Shown in pieces: positions 44,176 to 51,483 of a stretch of 64,000 nt of DNA. Positions within the stretch are counted from its first letter, which is position 1; every line of letters starts with the position of its first letter. Made by a program: the position numbers and the translations under genes. Source of the DNA: Phycisphaerales bacterium (lineage in GTDB: Bacteria > Planctomycetota > Phycisphaerae > Phycisphaerales > SM1A02); assembly GCA_029245245.1 (NCBI GenBank), contig JAQWPT010000033.1, positions 62,001 through 126,000 of the forward strand, given 5' to 3'. Below the pieces are notes generated by a model, which made no database searches, had not been told where the DNA came from, and worked only from the letters and a program-made list of their open reading frames with translations.

Positions 44176-44743
44176 CCGTGTCTCCTTGGGGATCGCTGGC
44201 AGGCGCTCGACGGCGCGAGGCGGTCGGGTCGGTGTCGTCCTGCGGTACGGGCAGTTTCGGTGGGGGCGTGGCTGTGTAGTCTTCAAGGTGCTTCACGAGT
44301 TTGGCCAGCCAGGTCGAGGCCCGGCTCATGTCTCCTTCGATCATCCGATCCAGCCGGTTCATATGTCCCTTGAACATCATGCTCTCGCGGTCCAGTTCCC
44401 GCGACCATCGCTGGATGAGACGAAGTTTCTCCTCGCACTGCTCCATCTCCAGTTTGGCCCGGGCGACCGCCCGTTGTTGGTCGACGAACATGGAGGGGTG
44501 GGCATCTGGACGGCTGATCTTGGCGCGTTCCAGGTCACTTCGGGTGTTGGCGAGTTTCTGTCGTGTCTTCTTGTGGCGCATCGACCAGTTGTGCTTCTGG
44601 GTCTCGTCGACCCACCGCTGGACACGCATCACATCACTGTTGGCCTCGCTGATCGCCGTGCGGGCCGTGTGCAGGTAGGTCGTGAGTTTGGCGCGGAAGT
44701 CAGCGATGGTTTCGATGGATCTGACGTTTGCCCGATCGGCCAT
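44129..44743 (-). CDS. Coiled-coil protein of the type VII-like locus
   Basis: 204 residues from the ATG at 44743, chosen for GGGAG eight bases upstream; an ATG at 44782 overlaps the preceding stop. Residues about 10-150 are long charged helices (RVQRWVDETQKH, AVARAKLEMEQCEEKLRLIQ) without a signal or membrane segment. The last 45 residues are an acidic, Pro/Asp-rich disordered tail. No family is recognised. Its place between two W-x-D proteins and before the ATPase suggests a larger secreted substrate or a structural adaptor, similar in position to LXG or EspA-type helical proteins. Confidence 0.6.
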   Translation of the reverse strand: MADRANVRSIETIADFRAKLTTYLHTARTAISEANSDVMRVQRWVDETQKHNWSMRHKKTRQKLANTRSDLERAKISRPDAHPSMFVDQQRAVARAKLEMEQCEEKLRLIQRWSRELDRESMMFKGHMNRLDRMIEGDMSRASTWLAKLVKHLEDYTATPPPKLPVPQDDTDPTASRRRAPASDPQGDTDEPSIDTDETPEKHA

Positions 44744-44778
44744 GGCTTGAACTCCCGCCGTGTCGGCGATGAACATGT

Positions 44779-45051
44779 TCAACGCTGCTGCAGGTAATCC
44801 TCGGCTCGCTGCGCCTTGCGAAGCAGGAAGGGGATGTGTTCCTTGGTCGAGACCTGGAACCGGGCAAGAACCCGCATCGCCTGCTCGAATTCGTCCATGA
44901 ACTTCTTGTGCTCCTGGTCCTTCCAGGTCTGCCCCAGCGAGTGGCTGCGGGTGTTGATGACGTTCATCTGCGTATGGAGTTCTTCCGTGAACCTCTTGAG
45001 GTCGTTGGCGAACTTCCGGAGTTCAGCTGGATCAATGATGGCTTTGGCCAT
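44779..45051 (-). CDS. WXG100-like protein (ESAT-6 superfamily)
   Basis: 90 residues from the ATG at 45051, with GGGAG eight bases upstream. Length and design match ESAT-6/WXG100 proteins: helix 1 (about 8-36), a turn with Trp43-Lys-Asp45 in LGQTWKDQEHKKF, and helix 2 (about 47-85) with the FMDEFEQAM amphipathic pattern. There is no signal peptide. The family forms helical-hairpin dimers exported by EccC-type ATPases; one is encoded three genes downstream. W-x-D instead of W-x-G is a variant turn. A YxxxD/E secretion tail is not obvious. The gene begins the putative operon; the 41 bases upstream contain a possible TATCAT box. Confidence 0.75.
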   Translation of the reverse strand: MAKAIIDPAELRKFANDLKRFTEELHTQMNVINTRSHSLGQTWKDQEHKKFMDEFEQAMRVLARFQVSTKEHIPFLLRKAQRAEDYLQQR

Positions 45052-45092
45052 GATGGATACTCCCTGCATTCATTTACCACCCCCAATGATAG

Positions 45093-45689
45093 TCACCCTC
45101 CGGCCGGGGAGCCCTCTTGATCACCATTGGCGGGCAATTCTCCGGGTGCCGATGCCGGCGGGCTTGGTTGAGGGCGGAAGAGCCGTCTGTATTCCCCTCG
45201 GATTTCACCGACGACCTCGCCTCGAATGGTGACGTATTTCGCCGCTGCGATTTCCAGATCGCCCATGATCACGGCTCCGGGAAGCACGGTCAGTTCCTTG
45301 CCGAGGAAGGCCACGTTTCCGGTGAAGGTGCCATCGATGACCGCGTCGCCGGAGGAGATGGCGATGTCGGCGTTCGCACCGTCGAGCACCTGGACGGAAT
45401 CCACGGCTCGAAAGAAGGTTGGCTCGCTGACGGGCTGGTCATTGATCAGGGCCAGGCCATTTTCCTGTACGAGCGTGTATCCGGCCTCGAGGGCCTTGTT
45501 TTCGAAACGGCGTACCGCGGACCAGGCGCTGAACATGGGCCACACCTGCAGCAGCACGATGATGCCGACGATGCAGATCATCACCCCGCACCCGGAGCGG
45601 GAGGCGGAGGGGCCACGCTGCCTGGCGGGAGGATCGGTCGGCATCTCTGTGGGGGAGGGCGGGGGTGTGGTCTCGGGTGATGACGTCAT
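45093..45689 (-). CDS. Single-pass membrane protein with bactofilin-like repeats
   Basis: 198 residues. A Pro/Ser/Thr-rich N-terminus (about 1-30) precedes one membrane helix (GVMICIVGIIVLLQVWPMF, about 35-53). The rest is short beta-strand repeats ending in hydrophobic/Gly turns, such as AVIDGTFTGNVAFLGKEL, VLPGAVIMGDLEIAAAKY and VTIRGEVVGEI, resembling the beta-helical core of bactofilins (polymer-forming proteins). The Pro-rich C-terminus is disordered. Translation starts within the stop of the FixH-like gene (ATGA), so it is coupled to the respiratory operon, while the type VII-like genes lie 41 bases downstream. Its function is unknown. Confidence 0.6.
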   Translation of the reverse strand: MTSSPETTPPPSPTEMPTDPPARQRGPSASRSGCGVMICIVGIIVLLQVWPMFSAWSAVRRFENKALEAGYTLVQENGLALINDQPVSEPTFFRAVDSVQVLDGANADIAISSGDAVIDGTFTGNVAFLGKELTVLPGAVIMGDLEIAAAKYVTIRGEVVGEIRGEYRRLFRPQPSPPASAPGELPANGDQEGSPAGG

Positions 45690-46234
45690 GCCATGTTCTC
45701 GGTGGGGCTGGATGTTGTTCGACGTCGACTGCGGACGAGCCACTGGTTGCACAGGAACAGGGCGATTGCGATCACGGGAATCACCAGCCATGTCCAGAGA
45801 CTCAGCAGGGGCGGAATCGCATCGGAAGCGACCAGAGTGGTCGTGATCCGGCCCCCATCATCTCCGAGTTGGACCGCGACGTCGACCTGCCACCGACCTG
45901 GGGCGGGAAGGTCCAGCAGGGCGGCATAGAGGAGCTTGTTCGTGGCATCCGCCCGGGTCGCTTCCACCAGGATCGAGTCGGCCTGCCCATCCAGAGGCTG
46001 CAGCATCAGGTTCACCGTGGCGGCGAGGACCGAGTCATCCGTGTGGGGTTCCTGCACGAGGATCGACAGGTCGATCGGCCCCGCTCGCAGCGGTGTGGGC
46101 GAGGAAAAGAGTGTAATGCGCCAGGGGCCGGCATTCTCGGAGACGCGGACGATGCCGCCATCACCCTTCGCCGGGGTGGAGCACACCAGGAGGCAGAGCA
46201 GCAGCAGTCGGAGATGAACGGGGGAGGCGGGCAT
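45686..46234 (-). CDS. FixH-like protein
   Basis: 182 residues from the ATG at 46234, one base after the previous stop. There is a signal peptide (LRLLLLCLLVCSTPAKG), a beta-sandwich-like region of about 110 residues (WRITLFSSPTPLRAGPIDLSI, LPAPGRWQVDVAVQ), and a C-terminal membrane helix (LVIPVIAIALFLCNQWLV) ending in a basic tail. The middle resembles FixH/YtkA-type domains. FixH (CcoH) assists assembly of cbb3 oxidases and usually follows the ferredoxin protein FixG/CcoG. Here it follows a gene whose second half is CcoG-like, which supports the call. Confidence 0.6.
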   Translation of the reverse strand: MPASPVHLRLLLLCLLVCSTPAKGDGGIVRVSENAGPWRITLFSSPTPLRAGPIDLSILVQEPHTDDSVLAATVNLMLQPLDGQADSILVEATRADATNKLLYAALLDLPAPGRWQVDVAVQLGDDGGRITTTLVASDAIPPLLSLWTWLVIPVIAIALFLCNQWLVRSRRRTTSSPTENMA

Positions 46235-46235
46235 G

Positions 46236-48602
46236 TCAGGGCAGCAGCGTGCCTCGCATCTGCATGGGTTGGAAGATGATCCAGATGCCAAGGATGAACA
46301 GGGCAATGCTCACGATGCACCAGGGCAGTACCAGTCGCACCTCACGCCAGGCTCCAGAGACGTACTGGCGGGCGATGCGATACTGGACGAAGAGTGTCAG
46401 CAGCAGTCCAAGGTCCAGCAGCAGGATCTCCAGTGGAAGCAGCCATGGTGGCATGGGGCCGCAACACGACATGGCCCAGATCGGTTCACCCAGGAAGGTG
46501 GTGCCGAGATCCTCGAAGACCCGCTGCACGGCGGGAACGACCGTTCCCCAACTTGTGAAGAAGTGGAAGAGCATGTGGACCAGCCACATCGCGAACCCGA
46601 GAGGCGCCAGGCCCATGGTCATGCGGACCGTCAATGTCCGGAACTCGACGTCTGCTCCAGAGCACCTGCGTGCGATCCATCCCGCCAGCGGCAGCAGCAC
46701 CAGGGGTGCGGCGACGGCGATTGCCAGGAATGTCCATGTGGCGACCCAGAACAGTGAATCATGCTGGAGTTGCGCTACCCAGGCGAGTTGCTGATCGAGG
46801 ACGGGGCCGACCATGCCCATGGCGTTGGCGAAGGCGCCGAAGACGAGCACGCCTACCAGGGCGGCGAGGTCCCACCGATGGGAGTAACGCCCGATGGACG
46901 AGCGAACCGGGTCCAGCAGCAGGTCGCGGCCGGGGACGGCCCGGAGCACGCCGACATTGTCATGCGGGCAGGCGCGGACGCAGTCCAGGCAGAAGGTGCA
47001 GTCCATGTTGCCGACCTTGCGAGGCTGGAAGAGATCGAGTTCGCATCCGCGGAGATTCGGAACATCGTCGCGACCCGAAATGCAGTCGTTGGTCGTGCAC
47101 GAGCGGCAGGTCGACTCGTCGCGTGGCCGGACCTCGTGTGGGGATGCGGTCGACTGCACGAAGTGGAACTGCCCGATGGGACACACGTACTTGCAGAAGC
47201 TTGCACCACGGAAGAACGAGTCGACGAGCATCGCGGCCAGGAAGTAGCCGATGACCACCCAGGCGGTCAGCCAGGGGCTGTCCCAGAGCCCGAGTACTTC
47301 GTATGTCCACAGGAAGATGACCAGCAGCCCAACGGACAGCCACTTGGATCGCAGCCAACGTGGCCAGGGTCGGCTGGGTCGCAGCAGCCGCTTGCCAAGT
47401 TCGCGTGGGAGCATGAAGGGGCAACTGAAACAGAACAGGTTTCCCGCCAGCAGCAGTCCGAGCACCACCAGTCCGCGCCAGTGGGTCCAGGGCAGGACGC
47501 CGGCGAGGTTCATGGGGCTGATGTCCGGCCCCAGCAGTCCGTCGAGGATCACCAGGATCGCCAGCAGCAGCAGGATGGACTGCATCGTTCTACGGAACAC
47601 GATGGATTGGAGCAGGGGTCCGACCCATCGGGTGCGAAGAAGATCCCGGCCGGGATTTCCCCGGGTGAGCGTGCCTGGGGAACTGTTGCCGAGCATCGGC
47701 AGAGCGATGCTGCGTTGCATGCTGTCGGCAGTGGGGGCGGTGTTGGAGTGGCCGGCCATTGCAAGTTGGTACTGCTCGGGCCGAACCAGTCTCGGGTGCA
47801 GGAGTGATCGCAGGATGAAGGCCACGGGGAAGAGGAAGATGATCGAACCGGGGACCCACATGATGGCCCCGGCGATGGCCTGGTCTTCGAGGGCGGTGAT
47901 GTCCACGATCCGCGGGGCAGTGCGGTAGGTCTCGTACAGCGGTGTTTCGTAGAAGCAGAAGAACGCGGAGAAGGCGGTGTTCTGCAGGTCTGCAAGCAGC
48001 AGGTAGGGAATCATGGCCCAGCGTGGCCAGTGCGGTCGGCTGGGGTAGGGTTCGATGACCGGCCACCAGAACAGCAGCGCGGTGGAGAGGAAGATGGCAT
48101 GCTCGATCTTGTGCCAGGTCGGGTCACGAAGGGCCAGTTCGTACAGGTCCGGTGCATGCCATGCCCATGTGGCGACGGTGAAGATCGTCCATGCGAAGAC
48201 GGGATGCACCAGCACCCGGAAGAGTCCTCGCAGAAGGGGCCAGGCGAGGAACGGGCCGATCCACTGTCGACGCACCACCTCGGGCAATCCCATCAGCAGC
48301 GGCAGCCCGGGGATGCCCAGCAGCAGCAGCAGCGGGGCCACCATCATCAGGATGATGTGCTGGGTCATGTGGACGGACAGCAGCAGGTTGCCCAGGGTGT
48401 CCAGTGGTGAGGCGACAGCCAGCCACAGGACGACCAGCCCAAGCATGAAACTCAGTTGTCGGATACCCGTGAATCGCTCGGGCATGCGCCGGCGAAGGGA
48501 TCGCCATCCGATGTTGTAGACCCATCCCGTGACCAGCAGTGGAAACCACAGCAGTGGGTCAAGATTCCAGGAGGTGAGGATGGCCTGGAGGAACGGATCC
48601 AT
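46236..48602 (-). CDS. CtaG oxidase assembly factor fused to a CcoG/NapH-like ferredoxin membrane domain
   Basis: 788 residues from the ATG at 48602 (GTG at 48623 possible). Residues 1-290 are a CtaG-like multi-helix domain: LAVASPLDTLGN, SVHMTQHIILMMVAPLLLLLG, TWAWHAPDLYELAL and DLQNTAFSAFFCF. CtaG inserts copper into caa3-type oxidases. Residues about 330-788 are a second membrane domain with CcoG/NapH features: NLFCFSCPFMLPRELG, FCKYVCPIGQFHF, CRSCTTNDC, and a canonical cluster CTFCLDCVRACP. CcoG reduces copper for oxidase assembly. Combining both in one chain would couple copper reduction to insertion. The neighbours are cytochrome b and a FixH-like gene within the oxidase operon. Confidence 0.85.
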   Translation of the reverse strand: MDPFLQAILTSWNLDPLLWFPLLVTGWVYNIGWRSLRRRMPERFTGIRQLSFMLGLVVLWLAVASPLDTLGNLLLSVHMTQHIILMMVAPLLLLLGIPGLPLLMGLPEVVRRQWIGPFLAWPLLRGLFRVLVHPVFAWTIFTVATWAWHAPDLYELALRDPTWHKIEHAIFLSTALLFWWPVIEPYPSRPHWPRWAMIPYLLLADLQNTAFSAFFCFYETPLYETYRTAPRIVDITALEDQAIAGAIMWVPGSIIFLFPVAFILRSLLHPRLVRPEQYQLAMAGHSNTAPTADSMQRSIALPMLGNSSPGTLTRGNPGRDLLRTRWVGPLLQSIVFRRTMQSILLLLAILVILDGLLGPDISPMNLAGVLPWTHWRGLVVLGLLLAGNLFCFSCPFMLPRELGKRLLRPSRPWPRWLRSKWLSVGLLVIFLWTYEVLGLWDSPWLTAWVVIGYFLAAMLVDSFFRGASFCKYVCPIGQFHFVQSTASPHEVRPRDESTCRSCTTNDCISGRDDVPNLRGCELDLFQPRKVGNMDCTFCLDCVRACPHDNVGVLRAVPGRDLLLDPVRSSIGRYSHRWDLAALVGVLVFGAFANAMGMVGPVLDQQLAWVAQLQHDSLFWVATWTFLAIAVAAPLVLLPLAGWIARRCSGADVEFRTLTVRMTMGLAPLGFAMWLVHMLFHFFTSWGTVVPAVQRVFEDLGTTFLGEPIWAMSCCGPMPPWLLPLEILLLDLGLLLTLFVQYRIARQYVSGAWREVRLVLPWCIVSIALFILGIWIIFQPMQMRGTLLP

Positions 48603-48641
48603 CCGGTCATGGTACGCCGTCACCGCGGGTGGCGGGGGAGA

Positions 48642-50117
48642 TCAGAAATCCACGGGGGGGTCGGGATTGCTCGTGGGACGAGGTGTATCCGATTCCTCTG
48701 AGATGGGCTCGTGTTCCCACTCGGGATGCATCGTCATGAGGAAGGCAGTGAGAGCCGTGACCTGCGAGGGGTTGAGGTTGTGTCCGTAGGCCGGCATGTT
48801 GCCGCCGCCCTGAATGACCTGGCGGATCAGTTCATCGCGGGTCAGCCTGGTTGCGACGTCATCGAGTTCCGGACCTCGCTTGCCGCCTCGGCCTTCCAGA
48901 GAATGGCAGTTGCGGCACTGCTTGTTCTGCACGACGAGGGCGCCCTGCATTTCCAGTGGGGATCGATTCTTGACGTAGTTGACCGGAGTTGGGATTCCAC
49001 TCCATGCGTTCATCACCGGGGACCATGGCGCCATGTACGCCAGGTACGTCAGCACGGTGATCGTCACGAGGATGAACATCAGGGTGATCATGGAGAACGG
49101 ACGCCGTTTCCAGCTCTTCTCGCCGTCGCCACTGATGAATGGCAGCAGGATCAGGACGGCCGCGGCAAGGACCGGGAAGCCCATGATCAGGAATGTTTCC
49201 ATGTACGGCGGCAGGAGAGCCAGAACCGCGAAGATGCCCTGGAACCAGAAGTCCGGTCGTGGCGAGGTGTCGATCAGGGTCGGATCCGGCTGGCCGTTGG
49301 GACCGGCGGGTCCGAAGAATGCGGCACAGAAGAACACCAGGAACAGCACGATGCCGCAGGCGATCATGTCTCGCCCCGCTGCGTTGGGGAAGAACGGCAT
49401 GCCGCGCTTGTGGACTTCCTTCTCGTACTTCTCCCGGTAGGTCTTCTTGTCGACGACGTAGCCAGGAGTGGGCTCTTCGTTGATGCCGCACTTGATCACC
49501 AGCAGGAGGTGGGCTCCGATGAGCATGATCAGCGCACCGGGTATCACGAACACGTGGAGCGCGAAGAACCTCGATAACGCCTCGCCGGCGATGATGGGAC
49601 CGCCAAGAACGAAGTACACCAGTTCCGGGCCGATGAAGGGCACGCGGCCGGCCATGGCCATGCCAACGCTGAGTCCCCAGTAGGCATCCTGGTCCCAGCG
49701 GAGTACCTGCCCGGTGAACCCCATTGCGAGGGTGCAGACGAACAGGAGCAGGCCGACGATCCAGGTCAGCTCGCGTGGGTACTTGAAGGCCCCGTAGAGG
49801 AACACCTGCAGCATGTGGATCGACATGAACGTGATCATCAGGTGCGAGCCCCACACGTGCATGCCGCGGAGGAACCACCCCATCTCCTGCCGATAGTTGA
49901 GGTACTCGAGGCTGTCGTAGGCCTCGTCGGCGGAGGGGACATAGATCAGGGACAGGCAGATGCCGGTGACGATCTGCAGCATGAAGACCGTGAGGGTCAT
50001 GCTTCCGAAGACGTACCACCACCGTGCCGATCGGGGCACGGTGTGGGTCATGGAAGGCCCGAGGGTTTCCTGGAGCCTGAGCCGTTCTTCAAACCAGTTG
50101 AGGACGGAGTTCTTCAT
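48642..50117 (-). CDS. Cytochrome b of a bc-type complex with fused C-terminal cytochrome c
   Basis: 491 residues. Heme b ligands are spaced in HVWGSHLMITFMSIH (13 between) and HVFVIPGALIMLIGAH (14 between), the b6f/firmicute-like pattern. After eight or so membrane helices, a C-terminal cytochrome c domain carries CRNCH (near 402) with GNMPAYG as the Met-ligand region. The usual quinol-site PEWY appears as PDFW in SPRPDFWFQGIF. The protein oxidises quinol and passes electrons to the Rieske protein and cytochrome c. The gene follows the Rieske gene by 28 bases in the same operon as the terminal oxidase, consistent with a bc-caa3 supercomplex. Confidence 0.93.
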   Translation of the reverse strand: MKNSVLNWFEERLRLQETLGPSMTHTVPRSARWWYVFGSMTLTVFMLQIVTGICLSLIYVPSADEAYDSLEYLNYRQEMGWFLRGMHVWGSHLMITFMSIHMLQVFLYGAFKYPRELTWIVGLLLFVCTLAMGFTGQVLRWDQDAYWGLSVGMAMAGRVPFIGPELVYFVLGGPIIAGEALSRFFALHVFVIPGALIMLIGAHLLLVIKCGINEEPTPGYVVDKKTYREKYEKEVHKRGMPFFPNAAGRDMIACGIVLFLVFFCAAFFGPAGPNGQPDPTLIDTSPRPDFWFQGIFAVLALLPPYMETFLIMGFPVLAAAVLILLPFISGDGEKSWKRRPFSMITLMFILVTITVLTYLAYMAPWSPVMNAWSGIPTPVNYVKNRSPLEMQGALVVQNKQCRNCHSLEGRGGKRGPELDDVATRLTRDELIRQVIQGGGNMPAYGHNLNPSQVTALTAFLMTMHPEWEHEPISEESDTPRPTSNPDPPVDF

Positions 50118-50145
50118 CGGATCGGTTCACCGCGATGCGTGCGGA

Positions 50146-50721
50146 TCAGGTCGGCTCCTGGAGGGTCGGCAGTCGGCCGCCCATGATGCGGACACGTCCC
50201 TTGGTGAGGGCGTCCTGGTCGATCTTGTAGGTATAGAGGCCGCGGGGCGGCGGCCCGGCGGCATGCGAGCCGTCGGCGTAGTACACCCCGCCATGGCAGG
50301 GGCACATGAACAGGTTGGATTCGGGGAACCATCGAACCGGGCAGCCCAGGTGGGTGCAGTTGATGGCGAAGACGGTGAGTTTGCCGTTGCTTTCATGCCG
50401 CACCCAGCAGGGGATGTCGGCGGTGTAGCCATCCCAGGTCACATCGAACTTGGCCGGGTTGCGGTACTGGGCCAGGCGGGTCTGTCCCTTGGGATAGGAA
50501 TCGATGGTGGCGGGCACGAGGTCGATCCACGCCTGCCACTTGTCGCGACGGAAGGAGGCGAAGACATAGCCGATGATCGGAAGAGCCACGAGGGTTCCGA
50601 CTACGACGTTCAGGGAAAGCCCGAGCCAGAACAGGAACCCTCGCCGGGATGGTTCCGGTCCGCCATCGCCGCCAAGCATGCGGACGTCGGGGGCTTCCTT
50701 GTAATCGAAGTTCTCGGGCAT
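50146..50721 (-). CDS. Rieske iron-sulfur protein
   Basis: 191 residues. A twin-arginine-like N-terminus (SRRGFLFWLGLSL) leads into one membrane helix (about 30-55). The 2Fe-2S ligands are in CTHLGC and CPCHGG, with the lid PPPRGLYTY. The start is three bases after the cytochrome c stop (TGACCGATG). It transfers electrons from quinol at the cytochrome b site to cytochrome c. Confidence 0.96.
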   Translation of the reverse strand: MPENFDYKEAPDVRMLGGDGGPEPSRRGFLFWLGLSLNVVVGTLVALPIIGYVFASFRRDKWQAWIDLVPATIDSYPKGQTRLAQYRNPAKFDVTWDGYTADIPCWVRHESNGKLTVFAINCTHLGCPVRWFPESNLFMCPCHGGVYYADGSHAAGPPPRGLYTYKIDQDALTKGRVRIMGGRLPTLQEPT

Positions 50722-50724
50722 CGG

Positions 50725-51483
50725 TCAGTCCGTGTCGCGGGGGTTTTCAAGTGAGGGGAACGGGGCGCCGGGGAATTCGACGCGATGGGAGGCCAGGAAG
50801 GCCACGAGGTCGGAGACATCCTTGTCATTCAGTGGGGCAAGTCCCTTGCGCTGCTCGGCGACGACGCCATTGATGGCACCGTTCCAGTCCGGCATGCCCA
50901 GGTCATGTCGGCCGCAGATGATGTTCGATCGCAGGGACTGGTCGCTGACGAGCGCAAGGTAGGACGGGTCGATGACGTTGCCGGCGACCTTGCCGCCTCT
51001 GCCATCATCGCCATGGCACGCTGCGCAGTGGGATGCAAAGAGTGTCCGGCCCCGGCTGGCCTCGCCCTTGGTGGCGCTGCTCAGCGACGGAGGTGTCACG
51101 CCCGGGGTGTCGGGCATGGGCCCCCAGGATCTGCGAATGCCCTGGAGAATGTCGCGGAGTTGGCTGTTGGTCAGCGAACCGCCCTTGGAGATCGCGAACG
51201 GCGGCATCAGGGTGTGGGGGACACCGTCGGTCATGACGCCGAGCATGTACTCATCGGAGGCCAGTGAGAGGTAGAGCGGATCGTTGAGGGGGCGGGCACC
51301 GCCGAACTGTCCGTCGGCACCGTGGCAGCCCGAGCAGGTGTCGCGGTAGAGCACGTTGAACGAGTGCACGTCGGCGGGAACGGGAGTTTCGTCCTCCTTG
51401 ACCGGCTTGCCGGGCATCCAATCGCACGCGCCCAGGAGCATGGTGGCCAGGAGTCCCAGCGTGATGGAGAGGCGGCAGTTCAT
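50725..51483 (-). CDS. Diheme cytochrome c lipoprotein
   Basis: 252 residues. The signal ends LLGAC (Cys20), so the protein is probably lipid-anchored on the periplasmic side. There are two class I cytochrome c modules: CSGCH near residue 50 with HTLMPPF as the Met region, and CAACH near 160 with LGMPDW. The start overlaps the stop of the upstream membrane-protein gene (ATGA). It is well placed to carry electrons from the Rieske/cytochrome b complex to the CuA centre of the oxidase encoded in the same operon. Confidence 0.92.
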   Translation of the reverse strand: MNCRLSITLGLLATMLLGACDWMPGKPVKEDETPVPADVHSFNVLYRDTCSGCHGADGQFGGARPLNDPLYLSLASDEYMLGVMTDGVPHTLMPPFAISKGGSLTNSQLRDILQGIRRSWGPMPDTPGVTPPSLSSATKGEASRGRTLFASHCAACHGDDGRGGKVAGNVIDPSYLALVSDQSLRSNIICGRHDLGMPDWNGAINGVVAEQRKGLAPLNDKDVSDLVAFLASHRVEFPGAPFPSLENPRDTD

